DNA of 64,000 nucleotides from Bacteroidales bacterium UBA2287 (GTDB taxonomy: Bacteria > Bacteroidota > Bacteroidia > Bacteroidales > Tenuifilaceae). The notes under the pieces were generated by a model. It did no database searches. It was not told where the DNA came from and saw only the letters and a list, made by a program, of their open reading frames with translations. Positions 8,714 to 17,619 of this stretch are shown here, one piece after another. The translations under genes and the position numbers were made by a program. Numbering within the stretch: position 1 is the first letter of the stretch; each line of letters opens with the position of its first letter. The stretch lies in the NCBI GenBank assembly GCA_002345675.1, contig DDWL01000026.1, positions 62,001 to 126,000 of the forward strand, given 5' to 3'.

Positions 8714-9892
8714 TTGAAGCAAATTACACGCACAGTTTGGGTGCTGTCGCTAGTTAGCCTGTTTACCGACTCGGCAAGCGAAATGCTTTACCCAATTATG
8801 CCCATTTTTTTAAAGTCAATTGGTTTTTCTATAGTTCTAATTGGCATTCTTGAGGGTGTTGCCGAGGCGACAGCAGGGCTAAGCAAGGGTTACTTCGGAA
8901 AGTATTCCGACACATTGGGTAAGCGAGTTCCTTTTGTTCGGGTTGGGTACGCACTTAGCGCCATTTCGAAACCCATGATGGTGCTGTTCGTCTTTCCCCT
9001 ATGGATTTTCTTTGCACGCACCATCGACCGTTTTGGCAAAGGGATTAGAACCGGTGCCCGCGATGCAATTCTTTCGGACGAATCGACACCCGAAACGAAG
9101 GCTAAAATTTTCGGTTTCCACCGTTCAATGGACACACTTGGCGCTGTTCTGGGGCCAATTTTGGCATTAATCTACCTGTACTTTTACCCCGAGGATTACA
9201 AAACGCTTTTTGTAATAGCCTTGGCACCAGGGTTACTGGCTGTTGCATCAACCTTCTTTCTGAAAGAAAAAACCAAACCCAACCTTAAGGGAAGCAAAAC
9301 TCCCTCCCTTTTGGCATTTGTAAAGTACTGGAAAGTTAGCCCAATCGATTACCGAAAACTTGTTATTGGACTGCTAGCCTTTGCGATTATTAACAGTTCC
9401 GACGTTTTTTTATTGCTTAAAGCAAAACAAACTGGGCTTAACGACACTTCAGTAATTGGAATCTACATTTTTTACAATCTCATATATGCCCTATTTGCTT
9501 TTCCAATTGGCATTATTGCCGATAAAATGGGGCTGAAAAAAATGTTTGTAATAGGCCTTTCGGTTTTTGCCGTTGTTTACTTTGGAATGAGTGTAAACAC
9601 GAATTTGTATGGATTTATTGGACTGTTTTTGCTTTATGGTATTTACGCAGCAGCTACTGAGGGAATTTCGAAGGCTTGGATAAGCAACATTACAAGTAAA
9701 AACGATACCGCAACTGCAATAGGAACTTACACAGGTTTTCAGAGCATTTGCGCAATGATTGCAAGTTCAATGGCTGGGCTAATTTGGTACAAGTACGGTG
9801 CGGGTGCAACTTTTGTGGTAACCGGAATTGCAACCATAGCAGTAGTTATGTATTTTATATTTTACATAAAAACTTCTCTATTTCGCAAGTGA
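8714..9892 (+). CDS. MFS transporter
   Basis: A 392-residue inner-membrane protein with about twelve hydrophobic helices and the MFS loop between helices 2 and 3 (GYFGKYSDTLGKRVPFVRVG, near residues 58-77). The segment near residue 17 reads TDSASEMLYPIMPIFL, which is typical of a subgroup often annotated as multidrug or general efflux. TTG is the only start that keeps helix 1. The next ATG would cut into that helix. It lies 45 bases after the small membrane gene and converges on the thioredoxin-like gene. The substrate is unknown. Confidence 0.85.
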   Translation: MKQITRTVWVLSLVSLFTDSASEMLYPIMPIFLKSIGFSIVLIGILEGVAEATAGLSKGYFGKYSDTLGKRVPFVRVGYALSAISKPMMVLFVFPLWIFFARTIDRFGKGIRTGARDAILSDESTPETKAKIFGFHRSMDTLGAVLGPILALIYLYFYPEDYKTLFVIALAPGLLAVASTFFLKEKTKPNLKGSKTPSLLAFVKYWKVSPIDYRKLVIGLLAFAIINSSDVFLLLKAKQTGLNDTSVIGIYIFYNLIYALFAFPIGIIADKMGLKKMFVIGLSVFAVVYFGMSVNTNLYGFIGLFLLYGIYAAATEGISKAWISNITSKNDTATAIGTYTGFQSICAMIASSMAGLIWYKYGAGATFVVTGIATIAVVMYFIFYIKTSLFRK

Positions 9893-9950
9893 TTATTGAT
9901 AACAAGAAATACCGTCGACAACCGAATTATTAAAAACCTTAATGTTGAAT

Positions 9951-10544
9951 TTAGGTTTGGTTTACAAATACCAAATCGCAGGCATCGGCAGGCATCCAGT
10001 GTTTGTCTTTGCCGTCCCATTTTACATTACAACCAATGGGGTTGGTTACTTTCACCGAAATTTCATTGCCTGCAATAAACTCATCGAGAGCGTTCTCCAA
10101 ATCGTTAACTGTTATTTTCGAGGCATCCTTGGGATTGTCGACTGCTCGACCCGTATAAATTAGCTTACGGTGCTGGTCGAATACAAAGAAATGAGGTGTT
10201 CGAAGGGCTCCATAACTCATTGCAACTTCCTGCGTTTCATCATATAGGTAAAGCCACGGAAACTTATGCTCGTACATACGTTTCACCATATTCGGAAAGC
10301 TATCTTCCTCGTAAGTGTTTTTACTGTTCGAATTAATGCCAATAAACCTTACGCCCTTGGGGGCGAACTTTTCTACCGTTTTTCGGGTAACCTCGTCGGA
10401 GCCAATTACGTAGGGACAGTGGTTGCAAGTAAAGAAAACAACCAGTAGCTTCTCCTTAAATTCGGTTACCTGATACATATTCCCATTGGTTGCTGGGAGT
10501 TTAAAGAAGGGTGCCTTCTTTCCTATTTCAAGAGTAAATGCCAT
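9951..10544 (-). CDS. Thioredoxin-fold redoxin (AhpC/TSA-like)
   Basis: A 197-residue protein without a signal peptide. The active-site-like motif is C40-N-H-C43 followed by P, and the layout (an N-terminal IGKKAPFFKLPATNG strand pair, a central CxxC, a YGALRTPHFFVFD cis-proline strand) is that of thioredoxin-family redoxins. The C-terminal 40 residues carry the GCNVKW segment common in this subgroup. It probably reduces disulfides or peroxides in the cytoplasm. It is monocistronic and convergent with the MFS gene. Confidence 0.85.
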   Translation of the reverse strand: MAFTLEIGKKAPFFKLPATNGNMYQVTEFKEKLLVVFFTCNHCPYVIGSDEVTRKTVEKFAPKGVRFIGINSNSKNTYEEDSFPNMVKRMYEHKFPWLYLYDETQEVAMSYGALRTPHFFVFDQHRKLIYTGRAVDNPKDASKITVNDLENALDEFIAGNEISVKVTNPIGCNVKWDGKDKHWMPADACDLVFVNQT

Positions 10545-10788
10545 AACTTTTTATTTAGTAAACAATAAACAAGTTGCGAATGTTCAAAAGGCAGCATCCA
10601 TAAACCAATATTCCATGTAGTTTCCGAATTTAATACACTAAATGTCAAACGGAAACGAGACAATGCATGGCAATACAATGGAGTAATTAAAAATATTTCT
10701 TAAAACGACTGTGTTATAATCGTTTTTTTATTAAATTTATCTTCGAATTGCCAATGTCTCAGTTTGTACTAATCCTAATTTTTTTCAT

Positions 10789-11154
10789 ATGGCTCGAACT
10801 CAGCAAATAATCCATAAAGGGAAAACGATTTTTCATATGGATTTCTCAAACATTAGTAGTGTTCATGAAATTAATTCAGTTATAAACGAAGGCATAAACC
10901 ACATTCGCAAACAACCTATGGGTTCGGTATTAACGCTTACAAACATAAGCGGTATGCACTTTAATTCCGAAATTAAGGATTTGTTCCAAATCTTTATTAA
11001 AGGAAATAAACCGTTTGTTAAGTCGGGGGCAGTTGTTGGACTAAGTGGCTTGCAACAACTTGTTTACAATGGACTTATGAAAATTACTGGTCGCGATATT
11101 AAATCATTTAATAGTATTACAGAAGCAAAAGATTGGCTAGCAATGCGAAACTAA
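10789..11154 (+). CDS. Small STAS/SpoIIAA-like protein
   Basis: A 121-residue soluble protein with alternating strands and helices. Features include FHMDFSN (residues 15-21), SVLTLTNISGMHFN (44-57) and a conserved AVVGLSGLQQLVYNG segment (80-94). The pattern resembles a Bacteroidota family related to SpoIIAA-like (STAS/SEC14-type) domains. It stands alone with its own 240-base upstream space. The function is unknown; the fold assignment is by resemblance only. Confidence 0.6.
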   Translation: MARTQQIIHKGKTIFHMDFSNISSVHEINSVINEGINHIRKQPMGSVLTLTNISGMHFNSEIKDLFQIFIKGNKPFVKSGAVVGLSGLQQLVYNGLMKITGRDIKSFNSITEAKDWLAMRN

Positions 11155-11216
11155 TTCCCTTTGTATAAAGGTTAAATTCAACTTGCACTACAGCATTTTG
11201 TTTTATATTTTCAAAT

Positions 11217-11256
11217 GTAAAAGGGCTTCAATTTAGTTTATTGAAACCCTTTTACA
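11217..11256. terminator. Hairpin between convergent genes
   Basis: A long imperfect stem (arms about 11217-11232 and 11240-11256, one mismatch and one bulge) around a 7-base loop, midway between the STAS-like gene and the convergent ABC permease. It may end transcription from both sides, though no long T-run follows on either strand. Confidence 0.5.
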
Positions 11257-11329
11257 ATCTAAGGTTGAACAACATTTTCCAACTATTTTCGATTATTACG
11301 CCCCCATTATTAAATTAACTTACAATCAC

Positions 11330-12037
11330 TTACCACTTCCTTAAAAATATTCGCCATAGAAATGCTAAATAAACTAGCTGAACTAAAATTCCAGTTGCAG
11401 TAAAAAGCATAAATTGCCAGCCATTGGCAATAACCTCAAACGATCGGTAGGCCCAAAAGGCTGGTATTGGCGCTAAAAAATACTTATACCCGTTGGGTAT
11501 AAAAAATTGCAAAAAAGCAATAATGGTTATAAAACTAATCCCCTTGAGTACGGCTGCCGCTTCAATTTTGTTTGCCGAAATGCAAAGCATTAAAAAAGCC
11601 GAAATGGGTGCAAAAAGGGCGACGTTAATCGACAGCATCATCATTTCGGGCCACCCCAAAAAAACAAAGCCATTAAACGAAAGGAACAGCATTGAGTTTA
11701 AAAAACCAACAGCTAGCATCGATAGCACTCGAAGTCCAATAAGCCTATTAAGATTAAACGGAAGAATTCGTAGCACCTGATTTAACCCACCGTCCTTTTC
11801 GTCCATCATTACAAATCCCATTACAAAGGCAGGAAAAACGGCCACCATGGCAGCACAAAGAATTACGCCCATTGGAATATACTCAAAAATCGCTGGATAA
11901 TATTCCAGTAAAACTTCGCCTCCAATTCTAATTAGCGGAATGAAAATAAAAGGAATAATAAGCATTAACACCAGCGACTTGTCGCGTAGTATGTTTAGCG
12001 TATCGGCCTTTAGCACAGTAATGTAGGGTGAGTTCAT
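11330..12037 (-). CDS. ABC-2 type exporter permease (fluoroquinolone-exporter-like subunit)
   Basis: A 235-residue inner-membrane protein with six hydrophobic segments. The segment near 70-90 (FVMGFVMMDEKDGG, then LPFNL) matches permeases of the TetR-ATPase-permease-permease type annotated as fluoroquinolone exporters. It has no ATPase next to it. A matching ATPase and the other permease type are on the opposite strand at 27608-29231. The gene is preceded by an IS remnant and a repeat block whose inverted copy lies at 29298-29397. It may be an orphan left by an inversion. Confidence 0.8.
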   Translation of the reverse strand: MNSPYITVLKADTLNILRDKSLVLMLIIPFIFIPLIRIGGEVLLEYYPAIFEYIPMGVILCAAMVAVFPAFVMGFVMMDEKDGGLNQVLRILPFNLNRLIGLRVLSMLAVGFLNSMLFLSFNGFVFLGWPEMMMLSINVALFAPISAFLMLCISANKIEAAAVLKGISFITIIAFLQFFIPNGYKYFLAPIPAFWAYRSFEVIANGWQFMLFTATGILVQLVYLAFLWRIFLRKW

Positions 12038-12147
12038 TTCGGTTGTCGGTTATCAGTTATCGGTCTGCCAATACCTAAATAACATTGACCTGATTTGTCG
12101 TTTTTTCTTCTATTTTTAACCATTCCAATTGAATGATTTATGATGAT

Positions 12148-12253
12148 TTTCTGTTGACTTCGGAACTCAACTGGGGTTAATTCTGCTTAGCGCTTTGTGC
12201 TGTTTCTCATTGTTATACATATACACTGCCCGCTTCAACTCCCTTTGCAACTC
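12148..12253 (-). pseudogene. Remnant of an IS3-type transposase C-terminus
   Basis: Read on the minus strand from 12253, the frame gives ELQRELKRAVYMYNNEKQ and then HKALSRINP. After a shift of one base near 12171 it continues PVEFR. This is the usual end of the integrase core of IS3-family OrfB (YNNxRPHxAL...xPxEF). A stop lies just before the block, no N-terminal part is present and no terminal repeats were found. It is a small decayed fragment, between an orphan permease and a repeat block. Confidence 0.55.
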
Positions 12254-12273
12254 CTAGAATGTTTCCAGTACGA

Positions 12274-12515
12274 AGGGGTAAATGTAGCTATTTGGTTGAT
12301 TGATTTCATTAGGTTGATTAAGTTAATTAGGTTGATTGAGTCCGAAGTCTGGAGTCCGAAGACTGCGAACTGAAGACTGCCGACTGCCAATTGCCAATTG
12401 AGAACTGCCGACTGACACTTCGATAAACTCAGTGTCCGATGTGAACTGAGAACTGCCGACTGAAGACTGAGAACTGCGAACTGCCGACTGCGAACTGCAA
12501 ACCGTTTCCTATTCT
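12274..12515. repeat. Low-complexity repeat block, inverted copy of 29240-29397
   Basis: The block is built from units such as aactgaagactgccgact and ggttgattaagttaatta. Read on the minus strand, 12274-12367 matches 29298-29397 on the plus strand over nearly its whole length, including one identical run of 27 bases and a shared end (ccaaatagctacntttac). A cactt...agtg element lies at 12415-12440. The 519-base gap from 12038 otherwise holds only the IS remnant and the gldF promoter. Confidence 0.75.
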
Positions 12516-12536
12516 CCAATTAAAACGCTATTTTTG
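12505..12536 (+). promoter_or_regulatory. Promoter for gldF
   Basis: A TTTC element at 12505-12508, 20 bases, then TATTTTTG at 12529-12536. The latter is a full TAnnTTTG -7 box. It lies 20 bases before the gldF start. Confidence 0.65.
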
Positions 12537-12556
12537 TAATCTCAATTCAAAAAAGT

Positions 12557-13288
12557 ATGTATGCAATTCTTGTAAAGGAACTCAACAGTTTTTTCGCTTC
12601 GCTTACTGGGTTAATTGCGGCTGTTGTTTTTCTTGTTGTAAACGGCCTGTTTATGTGGGTTTTTCCGGGCGAACTAAATGTGCTCGACAGTGGCTATGCA
12701 AGTCTCGAAACCCTTTTCATAATTGCTCCATGGATTTTTATGTTTCTCGTTCCAGCCATTACCATGCGAACCCTTTCGGAGGAAAAGAAATCGGGTACCA
12801 TTGAACTCCTTTTAACCCGTCCCATTTCCGATTTTCAAATTCTGGCTGGCAAGTATTTCGCATCAATTATTCTTGTTTTTATTACAATGGTTCCAGCCCT
12901 TGTGTTTTTTGTCTCGGTGCATTTACTCGGAAATCCCGTTGGAAATATCGACTCGGGAGCAACATGGGGTGCGCTAATTGGACTATTCTTTTTAGCTTCG
13001 GGATATGTTGCCATTGGGGTATTTTCATCGTCGCTGTCCGATAATCAAATTGTCGCATTTATTCTGGCCATTGCCATTTCGTTCTTTTTCTTCATGGGGT
13101 TCGAGTCAATTGCCTCGCTTCAGTTTTTAAAGAATTTTGAACTTGCGCTGGTAAATTTAGGAATTAACGAGCATTACCGTTCGCTTAGCCGGGGCGTAAT
13201 CGATTCGCGCGATGTGATTTACTTTGTGTGCCTGTCGGCATTCTTCCTGCTGGTAGCCCAGCTCGTTTTAAAAAGCAGAAAGTGGTAA
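12557..13288 (+). CDS. gldF: Gliding-motility ABC permease GldF
   Basis: A 243-residue ABC-2 membrane protein with six helices, the usual length for GldF. The segment MRTLSEEKKSGTIELLLTRP (residues 75-94) is typical of the GldF/NosY group. GldF forms the membrane part of an ABC complex with GldA and GldG. No gldA lies in the window. The complex is needed for gliding in some species but is also kept in non-gliding Bacteroidota. gldG follows after 10 bases, so they form an operon. Confidence 0.9.
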   Translation: MYAILVKELNSFFASLTGLIAAVVFLVVNGLFMWVFPGELNVLDSGYASLETLFIIAPWIFMFLVPAITMRTLSEEKKSGTIELLLTRPISDFQILAGKYFASIILVFITMVPALVFFVSVHLLGNPVGNIDSGATWGALIGLFFLASGYVAIGVFSSSLSDNQIVAFILAIAISFFFFMGFESIASLQFLKNFELALVNLGINEHYRSLSRGVIDSRDVIYFVCLSAFFLLVAQLVLKSRKW

Positions 13289-13298
13289 AATTGAGGTT

Positions 13299-14999
13299 AT
13301 GGCAAAAAGTGTAAAAAGAAAAGATATTCAGGACTTTGCAATTGCTGTAGTTGCAATTTTACTGTTGGGTTATATTTCGAGTTTCGTTTTTTTTCGAATC
13401 GACCTTACCTCCGAGAATCGGTATACTTTAAGTAGCATTACAAAGCAAACGCTTTCCGAACTTCCCGATTTGGTTCACGTTACCGTTTACCTCGATGGCG
13501 ATTTGCCCATAGGTTTTAAACGAATGCGCCGTTCGCTTAACGAGAACCTCGAGGAGTTTCATGTATACGGCAAGCGCAAGTTTCAGTACCAATTTGTAAA
13601 TCCTTCGGCTTCGCCGAACCAAAAGAACCGCGACGATTTTTACCGCGACCTTTACAATAAAGGCCTTGAGCCCACAAATGTTCAGGAGCGTGACCCAAAG
13701 GGTGGATCGACCCAACGCATAATTTTTCCAGGGGCAATTGTTAGCTACCGCGACAAGGTTGTGGCAATTAATCTCTTAAAAAACAATCAAACGCTTACCA
13801 GCGACGAAAATATTAACCTGTCGATTCAGGCATTTGAGTACGAAATAATTAAAGCCATTAAGTCGCTTACTCAGGAAGAAAAGCCAAAGTTGGCTTTTAT
13901 TCATGGGCATGGCGAACTCGACGAGCTCGAAACTGGCGACATAGCACGCGAACTTTCGTCGCAATTCGAGGTGCACCGTGCAATTTTAGGCGGCGAAGTT
14001 GGCGGGCTCGAGTCTTACTCGGTTGTTATTGTGGCTGGCCCCACCGAAAGTATTCCTGAGGCCGACAAGCTGGTTATTGACCAGTACATTATGAATGGTG
14101 GCCGCGTAATTTGGTTCATCGATGCTGTAAATGTCAGTATCGACAGCCTTTCGCGTGGGTCGACAACTCTTGCATTTCCAAATACCCATAACCTCGACGA
14201 TATGCTCTTTCGTTACGGGGTTCGAGTAAACCCAACGCTCATTCAGGATTTACAATGTGCAGTTATACCAATAAATACAGGGCTGGCTGGTCAGGATACT
14301 CGCTTTTCGCCTGTGCCATGGGTGTACTACCCGCTGTTTTCGGCTCCATCAACTCACCCAATTACACGAAACTTAAACCTAATTTATAGTCGATTTGCAA
14401 GTACTATTGATACGGTTGGAGGAAATTCGACTGTTACTAAAAAAGTTTTACTTCAAACTTCGGATAATAGCCGCTTGCTAAATGTTCCTTTGTTTATAAG
14501 CCTAAAGCAAATTGAGCAGAGCCCACTTGAGCGTGAGTTCAACAGAAAACGAATGCCCATAGCCGTTTTGCTCGAAGGTAAATTCGAATCGCCATTTAAA
14601 AACCGAGTCACTAAGTCGTTTAACAATGGCAACCCTTTTCAGTTTAAGGAGCAAGGCATTTTTACTCAAATGATTGTGGTTGCCGATGCCGATATAATTC
14701 GTAACGATGTAAATCGTCGTAGCGATGGCGCGTATATTTCGCCCCTTGGGTTCGATAAGTTTACTAATCAAACCTTTGGCAACAAGGAATTTATAGTTAA
14801 CATGGTTAACTACCTTAGCGACGATACTGGGCTAATGAGCCTTCGTTCGCGAGAGCTAAAACTTCGCCTGCTCGACCGTAAAAAACTTATTGCCGAACGA
14901 TTTAAGTGGCAGGTTATTAATATGACAGTGCCTTCGGTTCTTATGGTAGTTTTTGCCTTAATCTGGATTTTTGTACGGAAACGTAGGTATTCACGTTAG
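13299..14999 (+). CDS. gldG: Gliding-motility ABC component GldG
   Basis: A 566-residue protein with an N-terminal membrane helix (about 12-32), a large periplasmic part, and a C-terminal helix (about 540-558) before a basic end. The periplasmic part includes FIHGHGE (near 200), a GGRVIWFIDAV segment (near 270) and the closing block VVADADIIRN...NFVNYLSDD-like region, all typical of GldG (ABC-type uncharacterised transport domain). It lies directly behind gldF. Identification is firm from length, layout and partner. Confidence 0.9.
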   Translation: MAKSVKRKDIQDFAIAVVAILLLGYISSFVFFRIDLTSENRYTLSSITKQTLSELPDLVHVTVYLDGDLPIGFKRMRRSLNENLEEFHVYGKRKFQYQFVNPSASPNQKNRDDFYRDLYNKGLEPTNVQERDPKGGSTQRIIFPGAIVSYRDKVVAINLLKNNQTLTSDENINLSIQAFEYEIIKAIKSLTQEEKPKLAFIHGHGELDELETGDIARELSSQFEVHRAILGGEVGGLESYSVVIVAGPTESIPEADKLVIDQYIMNGGRVIWFIDAVNVSIDSLSRGSTTLAFPNTHNLDDMLFRYGVRVNPTLIQDLQCAVIPINTGLAGQDTRFSPVPWVYYPLFSAPSTHPITRNLNLIYSRFASTIDTVGGNSTVTKKVLLQTSDNSRLLNVPLFISLKQIEQSPLEREFNRKRMPIAVLLEGKFESPFKNRVTKSFNNGNPFQFKEQGIFTQMIVVADADIIRNDVNRRSDGAYISPLGFDKFTNQTFGNKEFIVNMVNYLSDDTGLMSLRSRELKLRLLDRKKLIAERFKWQVINMTVPSVLMVVFALIWIFVRKRRYSR

Positions 15000-15167
15000 T
15001 TAGTTATTCAATCAATGTTTCGGTAAATTTTTATTTCACGCAGAGACGCAAAGCCGCATATGTTTGATTATCAAAATAACAACTAAACGCAAGTCAATTT
15101 GCATAATCTTAACAGTCAGGCGAATTAAAATATTTAACGAAAATTTTTCAATACTAAATAAATAGAA

Positions 15168-16190
15168 ATGGTAACAGCAATAAATTTGTTGAAAAAGTAT
15201 TGGTGGCTAATTGTATTAATTACAATTGCCGGGCTTTTTACAATATTAAAGCCAAAATACTCATCGTTTAGTAGAAGCGAAACCCGATTTGCTGTTGCCG
15301 ACACAAATTCGGTTACCCGAATCGAGATTTACGGAGGCAAAAACAGCATCAACCTTAGTAAAACCGAGAAAGGCTGGCTTGTTAACGAAAGTGGTAAAGC
15401 ACGTCGCGAACAAGTATTTTTATTGCTAACCGTTTTAAGTCGAATTAATGCCACAGCGCCAATCCCAATTTCAGTAGCTGATAGCGTTATGACCGAAATG
15501 GAGGCCAATGGTAATGTAGTTACTGTTTTTTCGGGACGAAAAAAAATGGTACAATTCACAATTTACTTTACCGAGTTACTAAATATTCGAACGGTAGGTT
15601 GGATCGATGGTGCAAATACAGCCTACAAGCTTAGTGCTCCAATGGTTGGGCGCGATTTAATAGAGTTTTTCAGCAGCGATTTATTGTACTGGACCGATAC
15701 TCGCACAAAAATGGCAAACTTCAGTTCGCTTTTTGCCGTTGAAGTTGAAGTACCGTCGAATCCCGAAAAATCGTTTCGAATCGACCTCCAAAACCCCGAA
15801 AAACCATCGCTAATTGCGTTATACTACAGTCACAGTTCGGTTGGCTACGACACCGTAAATATGACACGGTTTTTAAGTGGAATTGAAGCCATGTCGTTTG
15901 ATGAAGCACCCATAAACATTTCGACCGAAAAGGCAGGAGAAATACACTTTTCTGAACCCGATTTCATCTTCACTTTTTACAACAAAAACAGCGAACCCAT
16001 TAAGTTTAGCTTTATCCCAATTCCAGTCGAAGAGTATGTTGATGAGATGGGGCGCACAGTTCAATTCGACCTAAACCGAATGTACCTTTCATCTAGCATT
16101 AATTCGAAACTTTTCGAAATAAAATTCTTGGATTTTGCTACTGTGCTAAAGGATATAACCTACTTCAAGCCTAAATTCCAAAAGGAGTAA
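15168..16190 (+). CDS. DUF4340-like membrane-anchored protein
   Basis: A 340-residue protein with one N-terminal transmembrane helix (about residues 12-28) and a periplasmic domain. The part KGWLVNESGKARREQVFLLL (residues 66-85) and following strands resemble DUF4340, a domain often found beside GldG-type ABC genes. It sits between gldG and dnaN, an order seen in many Bacteroidota. The gap to gldG (168 bases) holds a short low-complexity stretch (cacgcagagacgcaaag, near 15038). The role is unknown; a link to the GldFG complex is inferred from position. Confidence 0.6.
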   Translation: MVTAINLLKKYWWLIVLITIAGLFTILKPKYSSFSRSETRFAVADTNSVTRIEIYGGKNSINLSKTEKGWLVNESGKARREQVFLLLTVLSRINATAPIPISVADSVMTEMEANGNVVTVFSGRKKMVQFTIYFTELLNIRTVGWIDGANTAYKLSAPMVGRDLIEFFSSDLLYWTDTRTKMANFSSLFAVEVEVPSNPEKSFRIDLQNPEKPSLIALYYSHSSVGYDTVNMTRFLSGIEAMSFDEAPINISTEKAGEIHFSEPDFIFTFYNKNSEPIKFSFIPIPVEEYVDEMGRTVQFDLNRMYLSSSINSKLFEIKFLDFATVLKDITYFKPKFQKE

Positions 16191-16277
16191 ATGGTTAGTT
16201 TGCTTTTTTTGGAATATTGAATTGTGTTTTTTTTCTTTTAATCTGTTATTAGAAACGAAATAAAAGCACCCGTCAAA

Positions 16278-16310
16278 TTGCCTTAAGCTAATTGTTTTTT
16301 ATTACTTTTG
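16278..16310 (+). promoter_or_regulatory. Promoter for dnaN
   Basis: TACTTTTG at 16303-16310 matches the -7 consensus. A TTG at 16278-16280 is in roughly the -33 position. The start codon lies 79 bases further on, leaving a moderate leader. Confidence 0.6.
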
Positions 16311-16388
16311 TAAATCGTAGCAAGAAGTAATAGAATTGTAATTACTTGCTAGTTAAAAACATAAAACAATCTTAAAAACACAACCATA

Positions 16389-17519
16389 ATGAAATTTGTT
16401 GTTTCAAGTACAGAGTTGCTAAGCCACCTAACTGTGGTTAGCCGTGTTATAAGCAGCAAGAACACCTTGCCCATACTCGATAACTTTCTTTTTAAACTCG
16501 AGGGAAACAATTTAGAGATTACGGCTTCGGACTTGGAAACCACTCTTACAACACTCCTTAAACTCGAGAATGTTACCGAAGGCGGGTCGGTTGCGGTTCC
16601 TTACCGTTTGCTAATCGACACGCTTAAGGAGTTTCCCGAGCAGCCTCTTACTTTCGATATTAACTCCGACACCCTTGCCATTACGGTAAGCACCGAAACA
16701 GGGCAGTTTAATATTATTGGCCAACCCGCCGACGATTTTCCTGTAAAATCGGAAATTGACGAAGCCAGCAAAGTGTCCATTCAAATGCCTGTCGATTCGC
16801 TATACTTAGGTATTACCAAAACGCTTTTTGCAGCTGCCGACGACGAAATGCGTCCCGTTATGAATGGCATATTCTTCCAGCTTACCCCCGAGTGCGCAAC
16901 TTTTGTGGCTTCCGATGCTCACAAACTAGTTCGATACAAACGCCTCGATGTTAAGCACGACGAGGAGAGGTCGTTTATTCTTCCTAAAAAGCCAGCAACT
17001 CTTCTTAAAAATATTTTACCAAAAGAAACTGGTAAAGTACTTGTTGAGTTCGATAAAAAGAACGCACATTTCACATTGCCAAACTACACAATGGTTTGCA
17101 GGTTGGTTGAGGGAACTTACCCTAACTACAACTCGGTTATTCCTGTAAACAATCCTAACGAAATGACTATCGACAGGGTTGAGTTTTACAACTCGCTTCG
17201 CCGTGTTGCGCCTTTTGCAAACCAAGCAAGCAACCTTGTTAAGCTCTCGCTTACTGGTAATCAGCTTATGGTTTCGGCTCAAGATTTGGACTTCTCCATT
17301 TCGGCTTACGAAAGGGCAAAATGCAACTACGAGGGCGAAGAAATGGAAATTGGCTTTAAGTCGTCGTTCCTAATCGAAATTCTTTCGAACCTTTCAACAA
17401 GCGACATAAAACTTTCGCTTTCCGACCCTTCGCGTGCAGGACTTCTTTTCCCAGCAACTCGCGACAACGACGACGAGGATGTGCTTATGCTCATAATGCC
17501 CATGATGGTTGGTGCTTAG
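16389..17519 (+). CDS. dnaN: DNA polymerase III beta subunit (sliding clamp)
   Basis: A 376-residue protein of the usual clamp length with three repeated domains. It begins MKFVVSSTELLSHLTVVSRV, contains SKNTLPILDNFLF (residues 24-36), and ends MLIMPMMVGA, matching the C-terminal strand of beta clamps (MPMR/MPMM). It tethers the replicative polymerase to DNA. A strong terminator follows and a DnaQ-like exonuclease gene comes next. Identification is firm. Confidence 0.97.
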   Translation: MKFVVSSTELLSHLTVVSRVISSKNTLPILDNFLFKLEGNNLEITASDLETTLTTLLKLENVTEGGSVAVPYRLLIDTLKEFPEQPLTFDINSDTLAITVSTETGQFNIIGQPADDFPVKSEIDEASKVSIQMPVDSLYLGITKTLFAAADDEMRPVMNGIFFQLTPECATFVASDAHKLVRYKRLDVKHDEERSFILPKKPATLLKNILPKETGKVLVEFDKKNAHFTLPNYTMVCRLVEGTYPNYNSVIPVNNPNEMTIDRVEFYNSLRRVAPFANQASNLVKLSLTGNQLMVSAQDLDFSISAYERAKCNYEGEEMEIGFKSSFLIEILSNLSTSDIKLSLSDPSRAGLLFPATRDNDDEDVLMLIMPMMVGA

Positions 17520-17545
17520 TACATTTTTAAAATAAAACATATTTC

Positions 17546-17587
17546 GAAGCTGCTCCCAGAGCAAAAATGGTAGCAGCTTCTTTTTTT
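17546..17587 (+). terminator. Rho-independent terminator after dnaN
   Basis: Arms gaagctgct (17546-17554) and agcagcttc (17572-17580) form a nine-base-pair stem followed directly by a seven-base T-run. It lies 27 bases after the dnaN stop. Confidence 0.85.
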
Positions 17588-17619
17588 ACACTAACTTTCG
17601 TTAATCCAACGCAACTCCG

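Noticed and set aside
12235..12519. Minus-strand frame of 94 residues rich in short repeats
   Set aside because: It only reads through the low-complexity block and contains no domain.
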